Source of the DNA: Gracilaria gracilis
Lineage: Eukaryota; Rhodophyta; Florideophyceae; Gracilariales; Gracilariaceae
Assembly: GCA_030374805.1 (NCBI GenBank)
Contig: JARGSG010000131.1
Span: forward strand, 92,820 to 156,819
Direction: 5' to 3'
Length of the DNA: 64,000 bases
Under the pieces are notes generated by a model, which was not told the origin of the DNA, made no database searches, and saw nothing but the letters and a program-made list of their open reading frames with translations. Below are positions 1 to 11,421 of this stretch, one piece after another. The position numbers and the translations under genes were made by a program. How positions within the stretch are numbered: position 1 is the stretch's first letter; every line of letters starts with the position of its first letter.

Positions 1-230
1 TTGCGGGGAATAATGTCATCTTCTTTGAGTTCTTCCGGAGTTTAACCCGGTTTTTCGCGCATTCCGTGCAGAGCCGCACCGTTGCGTAGCAATCGACCCC
101 CCTGGCGGGCCAGTAAAAGTCCCTTCGCAGGGTTAAGTATAACTTCCGTCCCCCTGCGTGGCCACTCAACCTCGCGTAATGCGACAGTTGGAGTACCTGC
201 GCCTGCAGCGTGTGAGGGACCACCACTTGT
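1..230 (-). pseudogene. Gypsy integrase N-terminal zinc-binding domain, partial
   Basis: The minus-strand reading contains an H2C2-type integrase zinc finger: SHYARLSGHAGGRKLY, then FYWPARGVDCYATV and LCTECAKNR. Spacing of the His pair and the CxxC pair fits the HHCC finger that precedes the DDE core in Ty3/gypsy integrases. The core lies outside the window. Confidence 0.75.
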
Positions 231-537
231 GGGTTAGACTCGACCGTTCTAATGAGATAGCCGACGTCATTAACCTCAAATGGGAGGGTTGCACCTCCGT
301 TTAAACGGGCACGAATGCGCACGCAGAACGGGTCGCCGTGTTGGGCTCGGATCATTTCCCCGGGTGTTACCGGGACAAATTCCCCGGTAGGGGCTGGTCA
401 GCCCCATTCTCGTTTGCGACGAGTAGTTCGTCCAATTCATCGTCGAATTCCCAGTCTTCTGGCCAAATGTCGAATTCAACTTCCGGATCTTTCGTGTTCA
501 CCTCGTCAGCGACGAAACAAGGGATCTCATCGTCTCC

Positions 538-1000
538 CTAGGGGAGGGCTTCCCCATTCGTGGGTAATCTCGACAGTGCGTCGGCTTGCGTGTTCAGCGC
601 TCCCTTCTTATACACGACTTGAAATTCGAATTCCGCTAGGCGGAGCCTCCATCGCATGAGGCATCCCGACGGGTCGGAGATGTTCATTAACCACCTCAGC
701 GAGAAATGATCCGTGTACATGGTAAAGTTCACACCCATAAGATAGGAGGGAAAAGTTGCCAGAGCCCACAAAATGGCCAGGCATTCTTTCTCCGAAACGT
801 AGTAATTCCGTTCATGAACGTTGAGCGAACGCGACCAGTATCAAATGGGCTTACTTTCCCCTTCGAAAGTGATTTGGAAAAGAGCACAACCCACTTGGTA
901 GTCGCTCGAATCCGTGTCCAAAAAGTACGGTAGTCGGGGTTTTGGCAACGATAGAATCGGAGCAGATGTGACAGCCTCCTTCACGGAGTTAAACGCCTCT
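538..1000 (-). pseudogene. Gypsy RNase H domain
   Basis: Continues the RT polyprotein: FLDTDSSDYQVGCALFQ, a TGA at 841-843 in place of a Gly codon, YWSRSLNVHERNYYVSEKE, and the C-terminal hallmark FTMYTDHFSLRWLMN followed by NTQADALSRL. In an intact element it would degrade RNA of the RNA:DNA hybrid. An acidic spacer leads into integrase. Confidence 0.8.
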
Positions 1001-1900
1001 GTCTCGACAGGCCTGAAAGGTACCAGTTCCGGTGGCTGGCCTTTTTGCAGTAGTGCGTTGAGGGGTGCCGCGATATCCGAGAAATTCGGGACGAACCGTC
1101 GGTAGACGTTGACCAATTCCAAGAAGGAGCGCAATTCCGTTTGGGTTCGCGGTTCCTTCGCTTTGGCAAGGGACTTCACTCGCGCTTTCTCGATCGAGAA
1201 CCTTCGACAACCGTCCTGGACGGATAACGTGGCCCAGGTACTTCACGGTGTCTGTGAAGAATTCACACTTCCTCAGCTTGAAAGACATTCCTGCGTCACG
1301 CAGTGTGGTCATTACCTCCCTTACGTGGGTGGGGTGGTCGTCCAGATTACTGGAGAAGACAATTATGCCATCTAGGTAAACTAGGCACGTTCGCCACTTA
1401 GAGCGGTTCAACAAGATGTCGAAAGCACGCTGAAATGTAGCAGGGGCGTTGGTGAGACCAAACTGCATACGCTTGAAGCGGAAAGATCCAGAGTGACATA
1501 TAAACGCGGTCTTATCGCGGTCTTCCTCCCTTACGGGGACTTCCCAATATCCCCAATTGGCGTCCAATGCCGTGGATACGGTTGCATTTCCGAGCGAATC
1601 GATGCACTCGTCCATGCGAGGGATTAGGTACGTGTCTCTGATCGTCACGGCATTGAGCTGGCGGTAGTCGACACAGAACCTTCAGGTTACGTCGGTCTTG
1701 ATTACCAGTACTACTGGGGACGCCCAGGGTGACTGCGCGGGCTCAATCACACCTGCGCGGGGCATCTTGTCCACTTGGAACTGCTCCTCTTCTCGAGCCT
1801 TCGGTCCTGCTCTGTAAGGGGGTTGCGAAACGGGTCGCGCGTCCGGTAGCAAATCAATGCGGTGTTCCGTTCTATTTATCTCACCAAGAGATCCACCCAC
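841..1900 (-). pseudogene. Gypsy reverse transcriptase, catalytically altered
   Basis: RT motifs in order: HRIDLLPDARPVSQPPYR, then PWASPVVLV, FCVDYRQLNAVTIRDTY, ALDANWGYWEVPV, FGLTNAPATFQRAFD, the catalytic box YLDGIIVFS, and KCEFFTDTVKYLGHVI. The catalytic box should be YxDD; here the second Asp is Gly. A TGA at 1682-1684 interrupts the frame just before FCVDYRQLN, where the family has Trp. A frameshift near 1190 moves the connection domain (RSFLELVNVYRRFVPNF, at about 1120) to another frame. The protein would copy RNA to cDNA in an intact element. Confidence 0.85.
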
Positions 1901-2249
1901 ATTGGGGTAAATTCCCGTAACATGTCTCTCAGACGTCTACGGTTTGATTCCGTCACGTGGCCGAGATCGAGCTCCTCAAGAGCCTTCACGGGATCAATCC
2001 GGTCATAGCTCGTTGTACCATGTGCCGTCTCGGATGCAGACGCAGGCGCTGTTTCCGAGTCACTCGGCAATTTATCCGTTCAAACAGGAGTTGAAACGGG
2101 AGTATCCTTCCCCTCCTTAGACGAAACGTCGGGGTGTCCGGGATTGTCGCCCTCTTCTGAGGAAACCAAACCGAGGACATCGGCAGCCGTCATTCAGGTA
2201 GGGCGCATCGCGAGTGGGTGCCGTGAAACCAATCCAATGACTTGGTTCT

Positions 2250-3044
2250 TTACCAGATACTGAGGTTTGTTGCCCAGATTGGCAACAAGTATCCGGAAGG
2301 AGCATTCGGTGACACCTGTGCAACACCGTTCGCCACTGCGAGATGATACTTCTCGTACAACGAGGAAATGGGTTGAATAACCCGAAGACCGTGTTGACGG
2401 GAATGGACCTGCACCACTACTTGGGATTCTGGTGGAATGCATAACGACGCTGGAACGTAGAGTTTTGTAGACTCGCGAGTCGCCGGGGGTGGTTCATGCG
2501 CAGCAGGTAGTGGAACTCGTTTCCTCGATGCCCGCTTCAGCGGCCGACGAACTATCGGGACCGACGAACCGTCTTCGAATTCCCCACGCCTAAGGCGGGG
2601 TCTGATTGCGTCGACGAATCTGTCGCAGTAATCACATCCCAAAATAACTGGAGCAGCCAATGACCGACATACCAAAAAGTCGAGCTTGACCACGGAGATC
2701 CCCAAACGCACAACTAAGTCGATTGTTCCCACGGTTGTTAACGGATTGTTATTCGCGTCGGCGACTTCGGGCGTCGCTTCGCGGCGAATACTTGTCCGCA
2801 CCAGCGGTGGTAGGAAGGATTCCACGATGAAGTTCGGCCCTGCACCGTTGTCTAATACCGTGAGGATGCGCACCATAAACTGGGTACTGAGGCCAAGGTC
2901 GGCGTAAACTTTATAGTTACGCTTGGCCATCAAGAGGACTCTATCCGGGAACCGGTTTTTCTTTACCCGTATCCACGGTCGACGGAGAACACCCAAGTGT
3001 TCCGAGTCCGCGTCAGTGTGGTCTTTCCTCGAAAGGCTCTTCAC
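2250..3044 (-). pseudogene. Gypsy aspartic protease region
   Basis: 264-codon open stretch between gag and RT. The retropepsin signature reads VLDNGAG, where the family normally has D[ST]GA, so the residue after the catalytic Asp is Asn. The flap/C-terminal element resembles the usual ILGxDF pattern (APVILGCDYCDRF). Upstream sequence is basic and Arg-rich. Retropepsins act as dimers to cleave Gag-Pol inside the particle. The Asn substitution probably weakens or abolishes activity. The position between the zinc knuckle and RT supports the assignment. Confidence 0.7.
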
Positions 3045-3196
3045 CGGGGAGCGAGGTGGCGTGGCCTCGGACGTCGGCAGCCTCTGCTCTGAGGTCGTCT
3101 CTTCCGAATGGGAGACTCCCTCGTTTAGTTTCCCTGGCCTTCCGCCTGCGGCTGCTGCTCAGGTTCCTCGAACACGAGTGCTTGGGGACGTTGGCC

Positions 3197-5321
3197 TCAG
3201 GGTCCCGCAACAGCGGTGTTTGGATCGTCCCTGACGCGGTGTACCGGTGCTCCCGGATGAGCCGGATGTGCCGGAGCACGCTGGTATGTCGGCGCTATCG
3301 GTACAACGTGGGCGAAGTCCGTCTTGGCCCGGAGATACGACGTCGTTGGGACGGAACGCTTCTCCTCTGGAGTGAGGGCCTCATAGTTCACCGTCACCTT
3401 GCCCCGGTCTGTCTGGGAGAGAAGGCACTGGGGTGACGTGTGACCATGGGTATAGCAGAGATGGCATATCAGAGCTCTCAATGCTTGCCTACCCTGTCAA
3501 AGGGGCCAATTCCGGTTATCCATGAAACGTCCCACTGGGCGGCTGTCCTGCCATCCTGGTCGTTGGAAGCCGGTTCCTCCGTTCGAGTACGGGATATAGG
3601 GCCCGCGAACTCGGGGGGCATCGGCATAAAGCACGGTGCCTTCTTGAGCGGTCTCGAAGGAGGCGTCCATCGTCGGCGGGAGGTCCATTGTCGGAATGGA
3701 GGCGATATCGCCGTGGGCGAGCTGGAAGTTATCGTACTCCTTCGGAGGTGCGTCATGCGCGACGAGCGACAGAGATTGGGATTTAATTTCCATCAACAAC
3801 GCCTTGGCGGACTTAGACCGAGTACTCGGAGCTCTGGCGCGGAGGGAGTCACCTTGGTCTCTTGCATACTGGATGAGCTCCAGGTAAGTGGTCTTCCTCT
3901 TATCCTCGCGATAGCGGGCGACCAGGGTCCGGATGGCCGGGTCGAGTCCATCGATGAACATCGTACAACGCTCTGTAGCGGGATGGACATTACCACAACG
4001 GTGAAAAGCCTTGTTCAGGCGTACCGAAAAATTGGCTTCCGTTTCGCCTGAGCGTTGGCGTGTGTCTCGCAGAGCGAGTATCGCCGACTGAATGGCACCA
4101 TTCGTAGCGTATGACCGTAGCAGGTATTGCACCGCTTCGTACCAGCAAGTAACCCCTCCTTCGGAGACCCGCGAAGAACCTCTTACAGAGTGATACTGGT
4201 CCTCGGTCACACCACGTAAAAAATAAGGTTAGGCAATGTACGCCTGTCCCTCATTCATCCCGAGTATATCGGCTTCCGCGACGAAGCGGGCGAGAAAAGC
4301 TGGCACCAAGATTGGGTTTTCTCCAGTAAACAACTGGTTACGAAGCGAGAGCTGCAGCCGTTTGATGCAGTCCTTCACCTTGCCCGTACCACGGGGGGTT
4401 CAATCCAAAGAGGAGTTTTCCAAACGGTAATACCGGTATGACAACAGCTTCTCGTATGGAGGGTTGGTGGGCTTCAGGACTTTCGAGCCGGCATACTTCC
4501 GTCCTCTTGTACGAGCACGAACCGCACCTTGCGTGACTGCAGACCGCTTGGAGCTTGACGCCCGTATAGCACGGTCTTCGTCAAAAGACGGGTCTGACGA
4601 TTCAGCATTGTCCGAACTGTTCGGGTCCGCATCCGACGAAGTCGACGAGTCTGAACCTCGATCGTCCTGTTGGCCCTTCCGCCGGGGGCGGTTCTTCTCG
4701 CGTGCCAAGTTCTTGGCCCTGTGCGATACAGCGACCGGCTCCACCGGAGTGGCAGCATCCATAGGAATGGTTTGCTCCAGCATCTCCAGGCGGTCTCTTA
4801 AACGATCAAATCGGTCCAGAATTTTTTCAACGAAGGCGGCGGGTTGACGAAAGCAGTCCAACATTTTTTGACGTTGGACCGTAACGTACGAAGATCCTCA
4901 GAGATACCCTTTGCATGAGAGTCTTCCGCCTGTTGGCGTAGAATGTTGACCACCCCTACAAGGGAGTTGTGACCAGTGCGCAGCTGACGCAACTGCTCGT
5001 CCAGAGCTGTACCCTGGAGGGTATTGTCCTTCTCCCAAGCGGCTGAATTACCGCGGCCGCGGGTGTAGCCGTGGCAGACGGAGCTGCGGCAGCAACGACC
5101 GGGACCGGACCAGCACCATCAGTAGGGGGAAGCAACGAGGCAAATGGAAGTTTTCTGTGTGCCGGTTGTTGGCCCGACGTCTTGGACGGATTATTCACAC
5201 CAAAGGTGTAGCCAGCACGCCTGGGGATGCGTGAGACGAACCGATCATCCCCAGCGACACCACCACTGTGCGAACGACTGCGAGTAACCGCAGCTTCCAT
5301 CTCAGACGGTTTTTGAGACAT
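3197..5321 (-). pseudogene. gag: Gypsy gag (capsid/nucleocapsid), frameshifted
   Basis: Starts at the ATG ending at 5321 (MSQKPSEMEAAV). The first part is Ala/Pro-rich. A coiled-coil-like stretch (EKILDRFDRLRDRLEMLEQ) lies at about 4800. The conserved gag core is at 3497-4210 (RQRSGETEANFSVRLNKAF; FIDGLDPAIRTLVARYRED). A nucleocapsid zinc knuckle of the CX2CX4HX4C type is at about 3450 (CHLCYTHGHTSPQC). The frame shifts near 5020 and again near 4865 in a run of six T, and stops occur near 4400 (TGA) and 4230 (TAA). In an active element this protein would form the virus-like particle that packages the RNA. This copy cannot be translated as one protein. Confidence 0.8.
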
Positions 5322-6109
5322 GATTTCTCAACCAACCGTGCAACGGGAAACTTTCAGAAGTAGAAACGAAACCTCAAAGAGGGAAGAAACACACAAGTAC
5401 TCTTTAAACCAAATATCCGATTCTAGGTCTGAAGACCACTTTGAAGTGCAACGCCAGAAGCGGAAAGACACCACGAAGACGTCCGAGATTTTCCTCCGTA
5501 GGAGGGTAGTCAGCAGACAGAGCCTCTCTGGCAAGGCAGGACGAAGTCAGGTGTAAGCCGAGGTCAAGCCGTCACGACGGGCGCAGAGAGTTGGGCAAGG
5601 ATCGGTGTTGGAACCACGTGTGTGGGTGAACGGGTCCTCGAGAGAAACACGAGTCCACGGAAGTAGGAAAAGAGAAAAGGAATCTGCGAGAGCTGGGGAT
5701 GGAGAGAAGGAAAAGGAGAAAAGGGCAAAAGGGCTACGGTAAACACCGGGGTTATCCCTGTACAGGGTCGAACGCGACCCAAGCGGAAAACACTCCCACG
5801 AATGGGTCCTGTTAGGTGACGCAGAGAGGATACAATACCCGTAGGCAACGGAGCCTCTCTCCTCGAAGGAGTCGATGACCGCCAAAGGCGAAGAAGCATA
5901 GAGCCAACCCTGGTTGTCCGGACTTTGCTGTGCATGGCAGTGAGGTCGCCGCCATGCTAAGTAGCGAGCTCGCGCCAACAAGTAATTAAATAAACTAACT
6001 AAATTAGGCCCACGCATAGTGGTAGTTACCCACGCGCCGTGGCTTCCGTCCCACGTGTACGTGGCCAACCTCCTGGCTCAACCGTGTCCCACGTGTACTT
6101 CCCACTACA
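5322..6109 (-). other. Probable leader and 5' LTR of the gypsy element
   Basis: This is the position expected for the leader, primer site and LTR of the minus-strand gypsy copy. Open frames here (for example 5547-6068) resemble no protein. A possible LTR start on the minus strand is TGTAGTGGGAAG, ending at 6109. The second LTR is outside the window, so the boundary cannot be confirmed. I could not identify a primer-binding site. Confidence 0.35.
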
Positions 6110-6331
6110 CTGGTTGTTACTATTCATATACTCCATTGGAGGCACCCGTCCGACATGTCTGAATATGACTAAGTAGTCAGAAACCTCCATCAATCAGAGA
6201 GCGTTGCACTACAGGTTAGGAACTGGCCCTTTGGCATGTTTGTTCTGTTTGTAAAAAATGTAGTACTCTGAAAGGCTGTTTTGGGACTGGGTAGTGGTCT
6301 ATAGTGGATTGAGATCGGTTCTACTAGCTTA

Positions 6332-6390
6332 GACAGGTATATCTTAAGTAGATAGCACAGGCTGTGCTACTTACTTAAGATATACCTGTC
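6332..6390. repeat. Near-perfect 59-bp palindrome
   Basis: Arms 6332-6360 and 6362-6390 are reverse complements at 27 of 29 positions with one unpaired base between them (outer arm GACAGGTATATCTTAAGTA). It could form a cruciform or RNA hairpin. The rest of 6110-6859 shows no gene. Confidence 0.85.
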
Positions 6391-6859
6391 GTATAGCCAC
6401 TTCGAGGCGAGTAGTAGCCGTTTTGTTCTAACGCGAGAATGGCGGCTCTTTGAAGAAGGAAACAGGGCTCGTTTTATTTGCTTTTATGTAACGGATAGTC
6501 TATGTGAAGACACTAATTGAAAGCTGCATCACCAGCGCATGTGCGGGCTGAAACCTGGGGTGTCGTATGCCATTTTGCGCACTGTAATTACATTCCGAGT
6601 ATACCTTGATAGCCTTTAATCCCCGCGAGGAGCACTTGGCTTCTTTCGTTTGAACTTCCCGCACACTTCCAGCATTATTCAGAGTAGCACTACAATCATT
6701 ACCGTCTTCAATTTAAGTAAACTAGCAGACACATTACGTTATCATCTTTATATCATTCCGTCTATGATACTCTTTTACAGAGGCCGCGCTGTCTTGCCAC
6801 ACGTTCTATTGCACCCTGAGAACACTTAAGTTATCTTCCTGATAATCTCAATCGTTACC

Positions 6860-8511
6860 ATGCCTCCCAAACCAACATATTATCATGACAACAGCGTCAA
6901 TGCGTCGTTAGACTATAAAACGACAATCAAGAGAACACAACGAAAAAAATATACAAAAACAACGACGTGAAGCTGTTTTTCTACTCAAGGAGAATAAATT
7001 CTACCGCAGCATTCATCGGGCTACTGGGCTATCAATGGAAGCCATCGGAAGGCTTAAACCGGGCCTCGATTTGGCTGACAAAGAGAATGAAGAATATGAC
7101 GATTCTTCATACGACCTCAAACGCAATCGCAAACCAGTGCTGTCATTTGTTGAAGAGAGAGTCATTGTAGAATGACGCAAATAATATGAAGAGCTTGGGT
7201 TTCCAGTGTCCGAAGAATCACTGAAATCGATTGCAGCGGGAGTGGCGAACGATGGCCGGGAGGTTTTTACCAACAGATATCCATTTGAATACTGGGTTCG
7301 CTCGTTTCGGTCTTGCCATCGGGATATAACATTCCGCAAGATGGAATCTCGCGCAGGAGCTAAGATAGCTGCTGGAAACCTGGAGCACGTTAAGACACTT
7401 GTCGAGGCGCTCAAGTTATGCGAGAACCAGAACCCTGGTATTCTTGAAGATTCACACAACATCTGGAATATGGCTGGAATGAGTTGACATTTCTTGACTT
7501 CGGTGATGTGGGCGCAAAGCCCAAGCTTGGCGTCGCTGGCTTTAAGTCGTTGATAGAGGATGTTGTACCCAACGCGTTTGAAGCTGTAGGACTCTGGCCT
7601 ATTGATTTTCATTTTTTGCGATGGGCGGAAGAAAAATGGACTGGTGTCTGTAGTTTTCAAACCAAAGCCGAACGTCGCTCTGTCCGTATTAAGATTCAAA
7701 ACCAATAGAAGGAGATGCTGAAGGTTGTACGTGAACGACGGGATATCAACTTCAAGATTGACCGCTTGGAGAACATAATCACAGCTGGGCATAGCAGGGT
7801 AAACTATATTCTTGAGCCCCGCACGTCCACGAAAATGAAAGTTTGGAAAAACCCAGCTGACTTCTATGACCGCACGACCATATGTAGGGGCGCTCCGGCA
7901 GTGTATCTGAGTCATATTCAGCTGATTCAGAACCGCAAGGATTCCCAGGAGGCGGCAGCTGCAGAAAAAGTGCGCGAGGTGGAGCAAAAGGAAGCAGCAG
8001 CACTTCGGAAAAAAAAGAGGCTGAAGAAAAGGAATGAAGAAAGAATGAGCTGACCGCCAAGGAACGAATGGTAGCTGAAGAGAAGAAGCGCCAGAGGGAA
8101 GAAAGTACGATCAAAAAGCAGAAACGACAGGAGGAGAGGGCTAAAAAGAAGTAGTTGCGAGCTTCTGTGGATGGAAATAGCGATTCCTCTAGGTCCAAGA
8201 CAACAAAGACCGACCTATCGACCCCGTCGGTCCCACTCAACGCACATACATGCAACATGATAGTGAATCTGTGTGATGGAGACATTGGAGAAAGATATGG
8301 CGTAAACAATAGCGGAAAGGAGAACAAGTTTCCAGTATCAGCATTCATGTTCGACGAAACGCAAAAAAGCAAAGGGATGGCGAGTGTTGCAGATGCCGGG
8401 GTTGATTTTAGCAGGAATGCACGCAGTGAAGAGGACGACAACGCCGCTAACAGTTTGCTTGAGCTTTGTGGGAACAGCGCAGAGATGCGCGCAGCTCCAC
8501 ATATGATGTGA
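6860..8511 (+). pseudogene. pogo/CENP-B-type transposase with deleted catalytic core
   Basis: Begins with ATG at 6860 (MPPKPTYYHDN). After a frameshift there is a Psq-like helix-turn-helix (REAVFLLKENKFYRSIHRAT), then a CENP-B/Tc5-type second DNA-binding domain at 7206-7480 (LGFPVSEESLKSIA; RSFRSCHRDITFRKMESRAG; HVKTLVEALKLCE). IWNM at about 7470 corresponds to the family's IYNxDETG, which carries the first catalytic Asp. It is followed at once by sequence typical of the C-terminus (GFKSLIEDVVPNAFEAVGLWPIDF). The DDE domain, roughly 200 residues, is therefore missing. The tail from 7950 to 8153 is a highly charged Lys/Arg/Glu helix, ended by TAG at 8151-8153. The frame stays open to 8511. The intact protein would cut and paste its own element in the nucleus; this copy cannot. 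Confidence 0.7.
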
Positions 8512-9821
8512 AGTGGCCATGGTCGCGGCCAAATACTTTTGGAGTAGCGAAAGCGGCGGTGATAAAGTCTGTTGCCGAAAAGCGGCGGTGCACCACATTG
8601 AACTCGTTTTGGGCAAAATAGTGGGAGTTGAGGACAGTATGTTCACACCGCCGCCATCGTCGCGAGCTCTGTACTTACGGTCCCGCAACTCCTTTGCAAT
8701 CTGGGACATCCGGAGGGCTCCTATTAGGCCAGATTGGTTTTCAAAATAAAGCTCTGTGCTTCACGTTATCTCGTGTTGAAGAAAAGACTGCACCACAATA
8801 CCCGCCCGAGGAAAATAGAACGTAGACGTTGGCGCGTTCCAAGAGCGTGCGCTGTAGAGCCGGCTCGTCCGGTGTGTTGTTCCAGGCAAAAAAGAACAGG
8901 GACTAAGGTCGTTCCCTCCGTCTGATCGCCCCGCCCCGGTCTCTCTCCGGACATGGCACTAGACGGCTACCATTTAATGCAAAATGACGTTCTCACTGCG
9001 AGCTCGCCGCAGCTGCGCGAGCTGCGCGCGCTCTGCCCTCGCACAAGGTAGTCCGGATTCATGTGAACCGCCGAAAAACACGCGAGCGACGTGGGTTTTG
9101 CGGCGGTTTACATTTTGCTAATGCGTCAATCACACAACCCCCCTTTCCAGAAACCAGTAACGACAAAAAAGGCGAATCCGAAAAACAGCGATGTTCTTAC
9201 AAAATGGCGTAAATAGGCTGAAAACTCTTCGAGCGAACAAACCCAGCCGCAAAAACGGTAAACCTGAGTAGAACGGCGAAGACCACCCACAAATAAAACG
9301 TTCAAAAGCCATGACAAACAAAAAGTAAAGTAGAGAGGAAATCTACAGGGTTCACAACAACGTACGCCTTTGCATCTGTAAAGCAGAACGAACGACTACT
9401 CGCACCACCATCTAATAAACATGACATTCCAAACCTGTTTGTCCACAAAGGAGTTGGGAAATCGAAAAAAGGCGGTAGCGAAAACAAAAACCAAACAAGT
9501 AGAACAGACAGAACAAGCAAAAAGTGTCACGGCGCATTGAACGGAGCCTAAAACTTTTCCAGTTCGTCAGAGATGCGTTGTAGACCCTTCTCTCTACCCA
9601 CATCAACACAGTACCTTCCAGGACTGCCTCGAACGGCGCCGGCGTTCTTTCAACGACCGCCCCACCCCAGCAACACTCCTTCAATAGAGTTAAGGGCGTG
9701 GCCCAGCCCTGGTCTTCCACTATCATGTGCAACACGATAGCGTGTCAGGAGTGAAGCGAAACTGCTGCGAAGGGTTTCCTCGGCTAGAGTGAAGGTGTGG
9801 CTTTGCTCTGTGTAGGGTGAA
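8512..9821. other. Intergenic, no recognisable gene
   Basis: Short open frames only, none resembling a known family. Includes a GC-rich stretch around 8990-9060 with repeated GAGCTGCGCG-like words. I see no tRNA or convincing regulatory site. Confidence 0.5.
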
Positions 9822-11350
9822 ATGGCTGGACTGCAGGAAGAGGTGCCTAGTGCTTTCACAAAGACAAGGCCGTGCAGTGCGGTGCCCCACAGCGCCGAGT
9901 GCACTGTGGAGATGCGTCGGGAAGCAGAGGTCTCTGACCGGCGGCGCATCTTGAAATCAGTACCCAACAAGCCACCTAGTTTGAAAATCAATGCGAAAAG
10001 AACACCGAAGTTCCGTCTCAAGTGGGCAGGAAGTCTCGAAGCCCCTGTTTACGCAGAAACTGGAGTAGTAGTTGCAAATGTCCCGGCAAAGTCGAAGACG
10101 CAAATTGCTACGTCAAAAACGGGTCCTCTCCGTAATGAGTGTGCAGATCGGCGGATATGGAAACATGGTCAACAGCACTACCCACTGCGGAATCGCAGGT
10201 CCTGGTTTGCATTCACATCATCGGCTTCCAGCGCAGTAGAAGCGAAGGATCGTGCTGAAGACTATGAGTGTAGAAACAGTTGGGATGTTGGTAACATCTT
10301 GTCAATCACACTGGTAGCATGCAAAGAAACAGAAGCATACGAAATTGAACACGGCTCCGAAATGTCGCGCACCTTGGATGCATCAAAGTGCAAAGAACTC
10401 ATCGGTAACACTGTGTACAAATGGTTCAAATCCAGACTCGGCATCATTCCAGACCATAATGTGGCCATTCGTTTCAGTTTGTACGATGATACCAAAGGTA
10501 TCGTGGGGTCGATCGACGAACTAATGTATGTTCCGAGTGATAGCTTCATCACAGACGAAAAGGGCGTGCGCGTGTACAAACGTCCAGCGTACTGCGCTCA
10601 CAACCGAAATGAACCTCACTGAGGGTGAAGCCCAGTGACATTGAACAGCATCGAGGGACCAGGGCTTGCTGCGACCCTTTTGAGGCAATGTATTTGGGAC
10701 GGTCCACTACAATGGGAGGTACGCAAAAGAAGAAACTGATTTCCCTTGCCCCACCAAACACCTCACCGGCGTTGGACGCACTGGACCGCTACTACGTTGC
10801 GCACCCAAAGAAACCAGTCAGGGTTTCAAATCCAGGGCATCGACCAAATTTCCAATGCACGAGGAAGTACCTATTAGTTCATGAGGAGATCATTTTCTAA
10901 AGTACGGACCAGATCTGCATGCAGGCTTCGATCATCAATGCAGCAGAGCGCATAATAGAGAAGGGTGTCACAAAGAGCACTTTACTAAATTCCACCGTGC
11001 CAGCGTTAATCAACCTCGCAGACACAGCAGGATGGGTGCAGAAAACTGTAGATGGTCTAAGATTGAACCGAGTGAAAGGATTGCAATCAAGCTCAGACAA
11101 ACTCAGGTGGGTTACCAAACAAACAGACGGAGTATAATTAGTACGAATTCGCGCTAAGAATGTCGACCATGTGGTGGCCATTGACGCAAGGAACGCCCAG
11201 ATCGTCGACGCTGTAGAGCCGAATTTACTGGTACTATCGTACGAGGCTTTGTGTGGCTGTCTTGGAGGGACGTGAGAAAACGTTAAAGTGATGAAGCTAC
11301 GAAAGCACGTCTTCACGGGACCATCCAGCTCCACGTACACAAGAATGTGA
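9822..11350 (+). pseudogene. Unrecognised decayed protein-coding region
   Basis: A 266-codon ORF (9822-10622; MAGLQEEVPSAFTKTRPC) is followed in another frame by 10625-10900. That frame then stays open through TAA codons at 10898-10900 and 11135-11137 to about 11350, with coding-like segments such as STLLNSTVPALINLADTAG and KNVDHVVAIDARNAQIVDA. I do not recognise a domain. The residue composition and frame continuity across isolated stops suggest an old coding region rather than chance. It could be the gag side of a retroelement. The minus-strand ORF at 10897-11358 is its antisense shadow. Confidence 0.4.
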
Positions 11351-11421
11351 CACGACACGGGGAGCTTGAAAAAAAGCGCTACAGCTTCTTCGACGCTTAG
11401 ATCACCCCAACTAATCTTGGC

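Larger units (their letters stand above)
1..5321 (-). mobile_element. Ty3/gypsy LTR retrotransposon, decayed, truncated by window edge
   Basis: Read on the minus strand, the order is gag (5321 to about 3200), aspartic protease, reverse transcriptase, RNase H and the start of integrase. PR-RT-RH-IN order places it in Ty3/gypsy. The integrase core and the left LTR would lie beyond base 1, so chromodomain status is unknown. The reading frame is broken by in-frame stops (near 4400, 4230, 1682 and 841) and frameshifts (near 5020, 4865 and 1190), and two catalytic motifs are altered. I infer an inactive copy. Confidence 0.9.

Noticed and set aside
5547..6068. 173-codon minus-strand ORF beside the gypsy element.
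   Set aside because: Lies where the LTR/leader is expected and resembles no protein.
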